Assembly (NCBI GenBank): GCA_018292915.2
Contig: JACVVK020000397.1
Span: 146,501 to 210,500 of the forward strand
Direction: 5' to 3'
Length of the DNA stretch: 64,000 nucleotides
From: Batillaria attramentaria
Lineage: Eukaryota; Mollusca; Gastropoda; Batillariidae
Of this stretch, positions 30,075 through 42,364 are shown in pieces. Position 1 is the first letter of the stretch. Each line of letters begins with the position of its first letter. The translations under genes were made by a program, and so were the position numbers. The notes under the pieces were generated by a model that worked only from the letters and a program-made list of their open reading frames with translations, was not told the origin of the DNA and did no database searches.

Positions 30075-30425
30075 GAACAGTTTCGCTTGTGAGTGCGCCT
30101 GTAGACTCGAAATATTCTTATTTTGATGATGAGTAAAGCTCTTAATGCGATATTTTGATGATGAGTTAATGCGAAACTGTTGTTAACACTGACTTTGCGC
30201 GCGCAGCCAAACATTCAAATTCTACGCCTGAATATACAGCAATTTCGCTCAGCGTGTTAGCCGCGTTAGTGAGTACGAGTACGTTTCTGTTGGCTCATTG
30301 CCAGCATTTGAGATGGTGTCACTGTGCAGGTGTCTAAGTGGTGCGATGCTAGACATCACGAAACAGCTCAGAATGATGTGTGAGCCTAAACATCCTACAG
30401 ACTGTCCCTTTAACATACTAGCTGG
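30075..30425 (+). repeat. Dispersed about 340-bp repeat (copy 1)
   Basis: Shares AACAGTTT-GCT-GTGAGT(G/A)CGCC, CGAAATA-TCT, AGCTCTTAATGCGATA, TCTGTTGGCTCA-TGCCAGCAT and a final AATGAT-TGTGA with 42,365-42,665 and, more weakly, 42,715-43,015. Intronic here. Family unknown. Confidence 0.6.
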
Positions 30426-30815
30426 TCAGTTGGAACTGAAATCTGTTAAAACTCGGAGCTCGGAAGAAAATCCCCTATGCTGATTTTATGGCCTAGATAC
30501 GTACGACGACATTGTCGATTTCACTGACAAAATGCCCGTACAAATCATCGTTCATTGATTTAGTTTGCTACACTGATCCCCAAGACAATGTGTAATGTTT
30601 GAATGATTCGTTTAATCCATGGGTTTTGTCCGCCATTCGACTTTACCAGACAAAGAAATAATACAGAGAGAAAAAATACAGACAGACTGTTGCTACGGAG
30701 ACAGCCTTTTTGCGCATAGCCATGTGGTTTGAGCATAACCCCACGGGTCAGAAAATTCAAAACGACATTATTTTGTTTCTCCATAGGGGCACAGTGTTTG
30801 GCCGTTCGAACTTAC

Positions 30816-31759
30816 CTGGCTTTGGCTCTGCACTGACGCCGAGGGTGGGATGTTGGAGATATTGTCGCGACACTCTGAAGCAACATGGCCGTCCTGTCCA
30901 CAATGATGACACGGGAAACTGGGACAGTCTGGTGCACTATGGCCACGCCATTCACAGCGATGACACAGAACATAGGAACAGTCTGATGCAGTATGACCGA
31001 ACTGTCCACACTGACGACAGTCGAAACAGTTTTCTACAGTATGTACGACCTTTCTACAGCGACGACAAGCATTGGGACAGTTGTCTGCAGTGTGGCCGAC
31101 TTGTCTACACAGACGACAAGCATTGGGACAGCTGTCTGCAGTATGGCCGATCTGTCTACACAGACGACAAGCATTGGGACAGTTTTCTGTATCGTGGCCG
31201 AACTGTTCGCACAAATCACATTGAGTACAAATTTCCTCAGTATGTCCAAACTGTCCACACAAACCACATTTGGGACAGTTTTCTTTAGTATGTCCGATTT
31301 GCGTACAACGACCACAAGCATTGGGACAGTTCTCTGTATCATGGCCGAACTGTTCGCACAAATCACATTCGGTACAGTTTTCTTCAGTATGTCCGAACTG
31401 TCCACACAAACCACATTCGTGACAGTTTTCTGCATCATGTCCGAACTGTCCACACAAACCACATGTAGGACAGTTTTCTGCATCATGGCCGACCTGTCCA
31501 CACAAACCACATTCGTGACAGTTTTCTGCATCATGTCCGAACTGTCCACACAAACCACATGTAGACAGTTTTCTGCATCATGGCCGACCTGTCCACACAA
31601 ACCACATGTAGGACAGTTTTCTGCATCATGGCCGACCTGTCCACACAAACCACATGTAGGACAGTTTTCTGCATCATGGCCGACCTGTCCACACCGACTA
31701 CACTGACTGTCCCCGAACTGTTGGCGTTTTCCTTCAGGGTTACTTTTGCACTTTTCCAT
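30816..31759 (-). CDS. Host gene exon: CCHC zinc-knuckle array (with one frame break)
   Basis: The exon encodes about 18 tandem zinc knuckles of C-x2-C-x4-H-x4-C form (CGLCGQVGHDAENC), one per 48-bp repeat unit, from an ATG at 31,759 (MEKCKSNPEGK) to a GTAAGT donor at 30,815. Zinc knuckles of this type bind single-stranded nucleic acid. The frame slips near 31,565, where one unit reads GTAGACAG instead of GTAGGACAG (one G lost), so either the allele is broken or the base is an assembly error in a repeat. Further from the start the units diverge and the last two (CHRCEWRGHSAPDC, CHHCGQDGHVASEC) are classic. Splicing in phase 0 to 29,617 is predicted. Confidence 0.7.
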
Positions 31760-32239
31760 TTTGTATTTTAGCAGAAGATTGTGGCCATTCTGAGTGGAGG
31801 AATGGAGAAATTCATTAGTGTAGACACAAAGTTAAGAAAACGTTTGTTAACATATGTTTTATATCAGCAGTAGTAAGAGTGCGGAACGGGGAGGGGGGGG
31901 GGGGGGCGAGGGGAAGTGGAAATTCCATCTTCCGCCGTTATTGCTATTGCATGTAGTAGTATTATTTTACAGTTTATAAACTGTACACAACACTATCTGT
32001 AGCTGCGTCTGATTTTGTCAGTAATGAAAGAAAGTCATGCTAACAGTGAGTACAACTCATCATAATACATAGTACAGACAAGTTCTCTTCCTTTCTCTCT
32101 CTGCTTCAGCAGGCAATACACAACAGGCGGATGAAATCGATCATCGTCAGTTTCCATCAATGTACAGATATGTGTGGGTATATTGAACAGACTGGTTGGT
32201 ATTTTGCCAGTAATGATTTTACTGTGTTTACAATTGTGT

Positions 32240-34670
32240 AGTTAGTCTTGTACCTGTGCTGTGTTTACAGTAGAGAGTCTAGTCTTGTACTTGTGCTGTG
32301 TTTACAGTGGAGAGTCTAGTCTTGTACTTGCATGTGCTGTGTTTACAGTAATGAGTCTAGTCTTGTACTTGCATGTGCTGTGTTTACAGTAATGAGTCTA
32401 GTCTTGTACTTGCATGTGCTGTGTTTACAGTAATGAGTCTAGTCTTGTACCTGTGCTGTGACTACAGTAGAGAGTAGAGCTAGTCTTGTACTTGAATGTG
32501 CTGTGTCTACAGTAAGAGTCTAGTCTTGTACTTGCATATGCTGTGTTTACAATTGTGTAGTTAGTCTTGTACCTGTGCTGTGTCTACAGTAGAGAGTCTA
32601 GTCTTGTACTTGCATGTGCTGTGTTTACAGTAATGAGTCTACAGTCTTGTACCTGTGCTGTGTCTACAGTAGAGAGTCTAGTCTTGTACTTGCATATGCT
32701 GTGTTTACAGTAATGAGTCTACAGTCTTGTACCTGTGCTGTGTTTACAGTAATGAGTCTAGTCTTGTACTTGCATGTGCTGTGTTTACAGTAATGAGTCT
32801 AGTCTTGTACTTGCATGTGCTGTGTTTGTAGTAGAGAGTCTAATCTTGTACTTGCATGTGCTGTGTTTGCAGTAGAGAATCTAGTCTTTGTACTTGCATG
32901 TGCTGTGTCTACAGTAATGAGTCTACAGTCTTGTACCTGTGCTGTGTTTACAGTAATGAGTATAGTCTTGTACTTGCATGTGCTGTGTTTGTAGTAGAGA
33001 GTCTAATCTTGTACTTGCATGTGCTGTGTTTGCAGTAGAGAATCTAGTCTTTGTACTTGCATGTGCTGTGTCTACGGTAGAGAGACTATAGTCTTGTACT
33101 TGTGCTGTGTTTACAGTATAGAGAGCCTGTAGTATTGTACCTGTGCTGTGTCTACAGTATAGAGAGCCTGTAGTATTGTACCTGTGCTGTGTCTACAGTA
33201 TAGAGAGCCTATACTATTGTATCTGTGCTGTGTTTACAGTATAGTGAGCCTGTAGTATTGTATCTGTGCTGTGTTTACAGTATAGAGAGCCTGTAGTATT
33301 GTACCTGTGCTGTGTCTACAGTATAGAGAGCCTGTAGTATTGTACCTGTGCTGTGTCTACAGTATAGAGAGCCTATAGTATTGTACCTGTGCTGTGTTTA
33401 CAGTATAGAGAGCCTATAGTATTGTACCTGTGCTGTGTCTACAGTATAGTGAGCCTGTAGTATTGTACCTGTGCTGTGTTTACAGTATAGTGAGCCTGTA
33501 GTATTGTACCTGTGCTGTGTTTACAGTATAGTGAGCCTGTAGTATTGTACCTGTGCTGTGTTTACAGTATAGAGAGCCTATACTATTGTACCTGTGCTGT
33601 GTTTACAGTATAGAGAGCCTGTAGTATTGTACCTGTGCTGTGTTCTACAGTATAGAGAGCCTATAGTATTGTACCTGTGCTGTGTCTACAGTATAGAGAG
33701 CCTGTAGTATTGTACTGTGCTGTGTCTACAGTATAGAGAGCCTAGTATTGTACCTGTGCTGTGTCTACAGTATAGAGAGCCTGTAGTATTGTACCTGTGC
33801 TGTGTCTACAGTATAGAGAGCCTATAGTATTGTACCTGTGCTGTGTCTACAGTATAGAGAGCCTATAGTATTGTACTGTGCTGTGTCTACAGTATAGAGA
33901 GCCTATAGTATTGTACCTGTGCTGTGTCTACAGTATAGAGAGCCTATAGTATTGTACTGTGCTGTGTTACAGTATAGAGAGCCTATAGTATTGTACCTGT
34001 GCTGTGTCTACAGTATAGAGAGCCTATAGTATTGTACCTGTGCTGTGTCTACAGTATAGAGAGCCTATAGTATTGTACCTGTGCTGTGTCTACAGTATAG
34101 AGAGCCTATAGTATTGTACCTGTGCTGTGTACAGTATAGAGAGCCTATAGTATTGTACCTGTGCTGTGTTACAGTATAGAGAGCCTATAGTATTGTACCT
34201 GTGCTGTGTTACAGTATAGAGAGCCTATAGTATTGTACCTGTGCTGTGTTTACAGTATAGAGAGCCTATAGTATTGTACCTGTGCTGTGTTTACAGTATA
34301 GAGAGCCTATAGTATTGTACCTGTGCTGTGTTTACAGTATAGAGAGCCTATAGTATTGTACCTGTGCTGTGTTTACAGTATAGAGAGCCTATAGTATTGT
34401 ACCTGTGCTGTGTTTACAGTATAGAGAGGCTATAGTATTGTACCTGTGCTGTGTTTACAGTATAGAGAGCCTATAGTATTGTACCTGTGCTGTGTTTACA
34501 GTATAGAGAGCCTATAGTATTGTACCTGTGCTGTGTTTACAGTATAGAGAGCCTATAGTATTGTATCTGTGCTGTGTCTACAGTATAGAGAGCCTATAGT
34601 ATTGTACCTGTGCTGTGTTTACAGTATAGAGAGCCTATAGTATTGTACCTGTGCTGTACATTGCAAGTGT
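32240..34670 (+). repeat. 41-bp tandem repeat array (about 58 copies)
   Basis: The unit is like CTGTGCTGTGTCTACAGTAT followed by AGAGAGCCTATAGTATTGTAC. Two subfamilies occupy separate blocks: 32,240-33,100 has GAGTCTAGTCTTGTACTTGC variants, and 33,100-34,670 has the homogeneous AGAGAGCCTATAG form. Short 1-3 base indels occur in individual units. No coding potential. Confidence 0.95.
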
Positions 34671-36155
34671 GGTAGGGAGTACACACAACGTGTGATTTAC
34701 AGTTCAGTGTGGATCTGTCTACATTGTACTCGAATAAATTATGTGATTTACATTCATGTTAACTTACAATTGTTAGTATTTAGTTAGTATGGTGGGAGTA
34801 CAGATTCTGGTCGGGAGTATTGTACATGTACCATTGTGTTTTACCATTCCAGCTGTTTTGCGCAGTGTATTGTGTGAGTACAGTTCACCAAGGCGTTTGA
34901 GTTCTGAGTTGTGTAGAGACAAGTGAAGACACTTGCTTCGGGTCTTCTTGTCAAGCAGAATTTGGTGTTTGATTGTTGCTTTTTGTTGTCGTTGTTGTTG
35001 TTGTTGTTGTTGTTGTTTTGCATATGGAATACCTGTCTTTGTACTGAGTCACTGGTGAGTTTGATATATGTTTGATGGTTTATACATGTATTTATGAATG
35101 AATGGGTGAGAATGAATAAATAGTAGCTGAATGTTTGTACAGAGAAAGTAATCTAAGTTTGTAAAGGTGTGTAGCCGCGACATAGTCTTTGTTGCTTGCG
35201 CGGCGTTAAGCCCTAAATAACTAACTAACTAACTTGTAAAGGTGTGATTAGTGTTAACCAGTTAGTCACTATTTGGAAGCAGTTATATTTTGCCAGTTTT
35301 GGGAGGAATTGATATTGGTTTTACATATTGAGGTTAGTTGCTCGTGACTTGGTCAGTATGTTAGTATCATTTTATGCAGTTAGTATTTGAGATATAATAA
35401 TGGTAGTATCGTGTCAATTCAGGCTATATCCACACGTTGACTTACTGGAGCGGAGCCGGTAGTTGTCTGTCAAACCCCATGTGTGTTTCTCCCAGGGTAG
35501 GTGGTTATTATGTTTATACATATTGATTGTACATAATGCATGATGTAATTGTATGATATCACTGCATGTTGCGTTCGATCTATTTCAAGTATTCACCATT
35601 TGCTATTCATTATAGTTGATGTATGTATTGATATCAGGATAGGTTATTTCTGACTGATTATGAATTTGACATGAAGTTAAATTCGATGTGTTTATTAACA
35701 GTTACCCTTCTTGAACACGTACTTAGATGGACAGACATAATCCATGCTTGTATTTATTGCTGATGCGAGTGTGATTTTGTATGTTTTAGGTTTATTTTCC
35801 TTTTTTGTTTGTGTACCTACGTGAGTGAGATTAAAAAAGTCCCGTTCATTGTTTGGTTCTGCCACACTACCCCCGGGCCGCAGAATACCGCTACATAAGA
35901 GTGTATCTATCTAATCTATCTATCTATCTATCTATCTACGAGCGAGCACGCACGCACGCACGCTGTCTAAGTGTGAAGTGCATGGGGGGTCGGGGATAGT
36001 GAATGATAAATTTCTTGTTTGTCAACCGCAGTTTGAACGGATGAACGGACGGACATAGATCTTAAAAAAAAAAAAAAAAAAGTCTCCTCCTTTATTCAGT
36101 TTGTTCTGATAATGCAGAGGCCTAATTCACTTTCTCACACACACACACACACACA

Positions 36156-36195
<40 letters not shown>

Positions 36196-37389
36196 CACAA
36201 CGTAATGCGATCTACTTCTTTGTATACCAGATATTTATAGTACCCATGCACGAAAGAAAGTTCTTTTTCCTGTGGTTAACCTGAACTGTGGTGTCAAATT
36301 AGTGATACTGTCAATGAGGATCTGTGTGCATGCGGTGGAGGTGTAGGCATATATCTAATTATCTGACGCCTAATGATATTATTTCACAACTACCAGAACT
36401 GACTTTGACACTATCAAGTCAATTTGTCTCGACTCGGGTTGTCATGCAACTCGTCACTCGTATCGCCGCTATCATCAAAGAAGCCGAAATCCAGACAAAG
36501 CATGGGCTGGCGACTGACAACTGAGGCGCCGCCAACTGGCGAAGGACGTGTCATTTTTCACATACCTGTTTCACAGACCCGGAACTTACACGGAACTTAC
36601 AGCAGCAATACACAAGAAGAACATCTGCAATCGGGCGGCAATATCTTTGTTCAGCCCCTTGTCCAGTCAGTTCATCGGCTAGTGTGTTGGATATTGGAAA
36701 CGGGTACGTGAAAAACGACATGTACCCGTGGAAATGGTCTGGCCAATCAGACAGCGTTTTTTCAATCAAAGGAAGCTACCCAGCCTACGTAATCAAAGGA
36801 AGCTACCCAGCCGATAGCGCTCCACGGCCGAGTTGAGTGGCAATATACGGGATGGAGAGAAACTGATTATGTAATCTGCGTAACCCGTTAGACGGTGAGC
36901 TACAGGACTTTGCACAGCGGCGAAGCGCCGTTTGCCACTCAGTCAGGTCAATACACAAGACTGCCCTGAGCAGGCCAAAGGATTATGAGAGATTATGCAA
37001 CGTACTGCATGCAGGCGGTCCTCGAGCGTGGAAAACAAGCCTGGTTGAAACTGCCCACGCCTTGCGTAATAGTGCTGTCTAGTGCCGTTTAGTGCTGTTG
37101 TGAGTTTCGGTAAGTCTTGTCATATAGTGTGGGCAGGGGGTGGGGGTCCGCGGGCAGTTAGGAGTTATACCAACGTTGTGTCCACACAGCAGCGTAGGCC
37201 ATATACCTGGCTACAACTAACTTCCACATCATTATTGGATCCTACATATGTCACGCAGCACACCTCCTGCAAAACAATTTTCCCGAACGAAACAGGCGAT
37301 GTTGTCAACAAGCAAGACATGTCGACAAGCTGCATGCCCCCCCCCCCCCCCCAAAAAAAAAAAAAGAAAAGAAAGAGGATCCATGTGAA
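34671..37389. other. No gene recognised; simple repeats
   Basis: Contains TTG repeats (34,990-35,015), a retroelement-like 3' tail GCGCGGCGTTAAGCCCTAAA at 35,198-35,217, CTAT repeats (35,905-35,940), CACG repeats (36,137-36,195), a 25-bp direct duplication (AATCAAAGGAAGCTACCCAG near 36,765 and 36,790), and C/A homopolymers at 37,337-37,367. Short open frames have no recognisable products. Confidence 0.5.
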
Positions 37390-38035
37390 AATAATGATAA
37401 TGTGTATTATATACGGAGATCCACGTGTAATATACACCTAGATCCATGTTAACAATAATAACAATGTGTATTATATACGGAGATCCACGTGTAATATACA
37501 CCTAGATCAATGTTAACAATAAGAACAATGTGTATTATATACGGAGATCCACGTGTAATATACACGTAGATCAATGTTAACAATAATAACAATGTGTATT
37601 ATATACGGAGATCCACGTGTAATATACACCTAGATCCATGTTAACAATAATAACAATGTGTATTATATACGGAGATCCACGTGTAATATACACCTAGATC
37701 AATGTTAACAATAATAACAATGTGTATTATATACGGAGATCCACGTGTAATATACACCTAGATCAATGTTAACAATAATAACAATGTGTATTATATACGG
37801 AGATCCACGTGTAATATACACCTAGATCCATGTTAACAATAAGAACAATGTGTATTATATACGGAGATCCACGTGTAATATACACCTAGATCCATGTTAA
37901 CAATAATAACAATGTGTATTATATACGGAGATCCACGTGTAATATACACGTAGATCAATGTTAACAATAATAACAATGTGTATTATATACGGAGATCCAC
38001 GTGTAATATACACCTAGATCCATGTTAACAATAAT
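37390..38035 (+). repeat. 64-bp tandem repeat array (about 10 copies)
   Basis: Each unit reads ACAATGTGTATTATATACGG, then AGATCCACGTGTAATATACAC and CTAGATC(C/A)ATGTTAACAAT. The unit holds an internal near-palindrome centred on the CACGTG-containing stretch. Copies are nearly identical. Confidence 0.95.
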
Positions 38036-38572
38036 AACATACCCAGTTCAAGCATGTGTGCTGTAAAATGTCGCTCTGGTTTTGAGTGTCAAGGTATCTT
38101 GTGCGTCTTTTGACTGGTGTATTGTTAACTCTCACAACTGTGTGTAAAACACAATCTTGGCTTGTTTTCAACTTTAACCTCGCGCTAGGAACACGTTAGT
38201 TTCTTTCTTTCTTTTTTTTTTTTTTTTTTTGCTGCCCCAACTCTTTGCCAGCTCCAGTGGTGTTCCTCCCAGGTCATGGGTGGAACCCACGGAGGACTCG
38301 GAAGCTGGGACAATTTTTATTATGCATGATGATGGAGATGAGGATGATAGTAAGATGATGCTATGGAGGTCCATGTGGTTTGGGACTGCGAGACAGGGCC
38401 GCATTCCACGCTTCCTGTCATAAATATCCCGGCATTAACCACTACGGGGCCGGTAGGAACATGTTAGTTTCAGTGTCGGGCGGATGGAGTCATTTTTCAT
38501 CCGTGTTGGAGCGGACTTTCCTCATGCAGGCGGATGTTACTGCACGAAACAGATTTGTGCGTGCGTGCGTGC

Positions 38573-38648
<76 letters not shown>

Positions 38649-39469
38649 GGGCGGGGGAGGAGGGGCGGGGGGGGGGGGGGGTGTGGGGGCGGGGGGGGGG
38701 GGGCGGGGGGGTTAGGCAGCGAAATAGTGACACCATTCTCGATTTCCCGCTGGTAGCAACGTTCAGGCTTGGAAACCTTTTTGCTTTGAAAACTTCAGGT
38801 TTTGACGCACCTCCCACCCCCTTCTCCATTTGTGCTGCTCTTGGGCGGTCTGCTCCCACACAAGCAGCCATGTACAGAGATATAGTAAACACTTAGTTGA
38901 TATTGTTAAGCTGCCTTGGTTACGGAGGTAACGTAAGCAGTTTCATGGATTATGATTTGGCAATGTAATATTACATAATGTTCAGGTGTTGTTGTGTTTT
39001 TTTTTCTGAGCTTTATTAAAAAAAATCGCCCATTATCTCTCTAAAGTTAAAGTATCTTCCCATTAAAGTTTACACAACACAACACATGAATATTGACAGC
39101 CACACCTTGCAGATCGTTGCACTGTCATGAGTTCAAATCTCGGCTGAGACACTAAAATGTCCAGTGGATTTCCCTCGTTGTCCCGTCCCATGTGACAGAA
39201 TAGGACGTGACGCACGGAAATCACCAACCAAAACTCAAAACAAAATGTCGGTGTGGTTTTGGGTGTCACGGTAATGCGTGGGTCTTTTGTGCGCTGTATT
39301 GTGACGAACGTTATTACCTGCAGGCAGAGTGGTACACGACCTTGGTACTCAGGATGTTTTAAACCCACCCGGGGAATACATTACTTTCAAGCGGGTAGAA
39401 TCAGTTTTCATCCAGTGTCTGTGTATAGGAGTCCTTTCCTCATACAGGCGGATATAACTACACAATAAA

Positions 39470-39526
<57 letters not shown>

Positions 39527-39610
39527 GGCGAATGTTAAATGCTCGACCAACAGAGCCCACGCTGACATATCGAATGGATTCCATTGTGCAACGGTCACGT
39601 GACACTACTC
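38036..39610. repeat. SINE-like repeat pair with TG tails; no gene
   Basis: The blocks at about 38,465-38,580 and 39,390-39,475 share TTTTCATCC-GTGT, TCCTCAT-CAGGCGGAT-T-ACT and end in CGTG/TG microsatellites (38,562-38,644; 39,473-39,506 followed by GA). Upstream parts (AAATGTCG-T-TGGTTTTG-GTGTCA near 38,070 and 39,243) also match, so both are copies of one longer repeat. G-runs fill 38,650-38,715. Confidence 0.5.
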
Positions 39611-40189
39611 AGCGACACAGCCTTGCTATCCACTAGCATACCCAGATCCGGTCCACCATATTTAGACCAGTTTCTTCCTTCTTGTCACGTTGAACATGAA
39701 GTCAATATGTAACGTTACAAAATTAATGGCCGTAAACACTTGTAAACTAACTGTTTTACTGTAGGATTCCTCTACAGTAACTGGAAGTAACCTTTCTACA
39801 AATATCCACAGCATAGGCACAGACAGATACAGACACAGATGAGTGTATAGACATTTGAAGTGTGTATACCAAAACGTATACGTCATAGGCATATGTGGCG
39901 TTCATACCCCCCCCCCCCTCCCTCCCCGTTTCTTCTTCCTTCATGTCAGGATTCGGGAAGGGAGGGGGGGGGGGGGGGGCATGTGGCATAGCAATCCTTA
40001 TCTCAAGTAAATGTGAGGTGAATTCTACTTTTATTTGCTGGGTACATATATAGTTACGCAGATATAGTCAACCTCAAATGTTTAGAAAAGTTCAAATGAA
40101 ATTGGGTTTATCATCCATATAAACGTCAAATTTACACAATCCGTTGTCAGGATTCCACAGTTTGATATATAAAAGCCGAAATAGCAAGT

Positions 40190-40880
40190 CTTGTCAAATG
40201 TGTAGAGGGTGAAACAGGTCCGCGTAGATTGTAATACAAATAAAATAGATGAAGTAGAGAGTGAAACAGGTCCGTGTAGATGGTAATAAAAACAAAGAGA
40301 TGAAGTAGAGAGTGAGACAGTTCCGTGTGCATTGTAATACAAACAAAATAGATGAGGTAGAGTGAAACAGGTCCTTGTAGGTTGTAATAAAAACAAAGAG
40401 ATGAAGTAGAGAGTGAAACAGGCCCGTGTAGATTGTAATAAACACAAAGAGATGAAGCATAGAGTGAAACAGGTCCTTGTAGATTGTAATAAACACAAAG
40501 AGGTGAAGTAGAGAGTGAAACAGGTGCGTGTAGACTGTAATAAAAGTAAAGAGATGACGTGGAGAGTAAAATTGTGGCGTAAAATTGTAAAATTGTCATA
40601 AAAACAAAGAGATGCTTGAAGTAGAGAGTGAAACAGGTCCGTGTAGATTGTAATTAAAACAAAGAGATGAAGTAGAGAGTGAGGCAGGTCGTTGTAGATT
40701 GTAATAAAGACAAAGAGATGAAGTAGAGAGTGAAACAGGTCCGTGTAGATTGTAATTAAAACAAAGAGCAGAGGGTGAAACAGGTTCTGTATAGACTGAA
40801 ATGAAAACAAAGAAATGAGGTAGACAATGAAAGAGGTACTGTATAGGTCGTAATCAAAACAAAGAGAGGAAGTAGAGAGG
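40190..40880 (-). repeat. 51-bp tandem repeat array creating a long chance ORF
   Basis: The unit on the plus strand is like GAAGTAGAGAGTGAAACAGG, TCCGTGTAGATTGTAAT, AAAAACAAAGAGAT, recurring about every 51 bases. Since 51 is a multiple of three, the minus strand shows a 329-codon open frame (40,082-41,071) of repeated CFTLYF-SLCLLQST peptides. I do not regard it as a gene. Confidence 0.85.
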
Positions 40881-40969
40881 GAAACAGCAAATGTCCTTTT
40901 CACGTAGGTGTAGACAACATACCTGAGTGCTGGTCCTGTTCCACGTTCGTGTGTCTGTATCAGGAGAGA

Positions 40970-41390
40970 GACGGGCTGACGGACACTACTGGCGGAGATC
41001 ACAGTGCCATGATGTGATACGTTGACTGAAGTCTTGTTATTTGCCAATGTGAAACGCCAGATATCAGGCACAGTGTCATGATGTGATACTTAGACTGAAG
41101 TCTTGTTATTTGCCAATGTTACAGCCCCAGAAAATACAGGGTCGTGATACTGACGATACACTGGACTGGCGACACACTAGGCTGTCTTTACAGAGTCATA
41201 CACATTTCACACTTACTTCTCGGGTAGTGTTATTCACCAGTGTTACGCCTCAGAGAACACAGTATCGCGATACTGACGACACACCGGTTTGTGGATACAG
41301 TTGTACACATCTCACACTTGATTCACGCGTAGTGTTCACCAACGTTACACCCCAGACAACACATTGTCATGATACCTACGAGCACTGACA
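40970..41390 (+). repeat. Short tandem repeats of about 80-90 bp
   Basis: GACTGAAGTCTTGTTATTTGCC occurs at 41,026 and 41,094. Derived copies contain (T/C)ACC A-(T/C)GTTAC-CC-CAGA-AACACA near 41,115, 41,238 and 41,340. Confidence 0.6.
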
Positions 41391-41898
41391 CAAACCGACA
41401 CAAGTTTGATCAAAACAGTAAAATGTCTAGTCCTCTGGATGGAGTTTTACAAAAGTAATAGTTTAATCCTGTAACTCGTTCTTCCCAGCAGGACTTAAAA
41501 ATTCACAAACAAGATAGTGACCGACTTGAACACCAGATGATACTGTATGTCATTGTACGGACGTTGAGCTGTAACAATATTCCAACTGAATATCCTTTAT
41601 ATCTTCCTGTTGTGCTGACGTCACCTGCATCACTGCTCGGGAATCTCTGCATGCGTGCGGTGCTGCGCTCGCGGTTTTTTCATGGGAGATAAACACGTGA
41701 CCGGCGCAGTACGATGAGCAGCGGGCAGTACGAGGAGAGCTCACTGACGTCAGGCTGACGAAAAGAACTCGCCCGACTTACGCGAGATAGGATTCATGGA
41801 TAAGACACGTTTGATAAACAATAACAACTGTTACAAGACTCAGGCGGACTCTTTTCGTCTGCCATGATACTGGAGCGTGTTTATCCCCCGTGTGCTGC

Positions 41899-42072
41899 GG
41901 GTGGGTGGGTGTTTGGGGGGTCTAACGTCCTTTTCCTCCACATACGGGTGATATCAAAGACGGGGCAACGATGAAAAAGCCAGCACAAATATTTGGCCCC
42001 AGCCGGGATACGAACTCACGACCCGAGCATTAGAAGTCCAACGCTCTACCATTCGGTCACCCCGGCTCTCCC
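41899..42072 (-). mobile_element. tRNA-derived SINE (family A)
   Basis: Reverse-oriented copy: GGGTGGGTGGGTG tail, AACGTCCTTTTCCTCCACAT, GATATCAAAGACGGGGCAAC, then B box and A box complements (CGAACTCACGACCCGAGC; CTCTACCATTCGGTCACC). Confidence 0.85.
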
Positions 42073-42364
42073 CCTCCCCCTCCCCCCGTGTGCTGCAGTG
42101 AACTCTCACGACTCATGCTGACGTTGACTAGCCATGCACTTACGCGCTGAACGGTCACGTGCACTACTAAGGCTCCAGTGAGCCATCGAGAATACACAGA
42201 CTTTACAAGGTCTTTTCTGGTATGGCGGGTAATATGGATGGGAAATGGGGGCGGGGGGGGGGGGGGATGTGTAACTTAAATACCCTGCCAGACCCACGCC
42301 GGCAGACTACCGACCTTTACACGGACTATTTCCGTCTTTGTGCTAAGTCAGCTTTCGTTTTAGA

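Noticed and set aside
30993..31771. Plus-strand open frames of 237 and 63 codons with repeated ADLSTQTT peptides
   Set aside because: They are the antisense reading of the 48-bp zinc-knuckle repeat; the minus strand has the CCHC motif and splice signals.
32240..38035. CRISPR-like array
   Set aside because: The repeats are contiguous tandem units without unique spacers, in an animal genome.
40082..41071. 329-codon open frame on the minus strand with repeated CFTLYFISL peptides
   Set aside because: It is produced by a 51-bp (multiple of three) tandem repeat. Overlapping frames are also open, and the peptide is hydrophobic low complexity.
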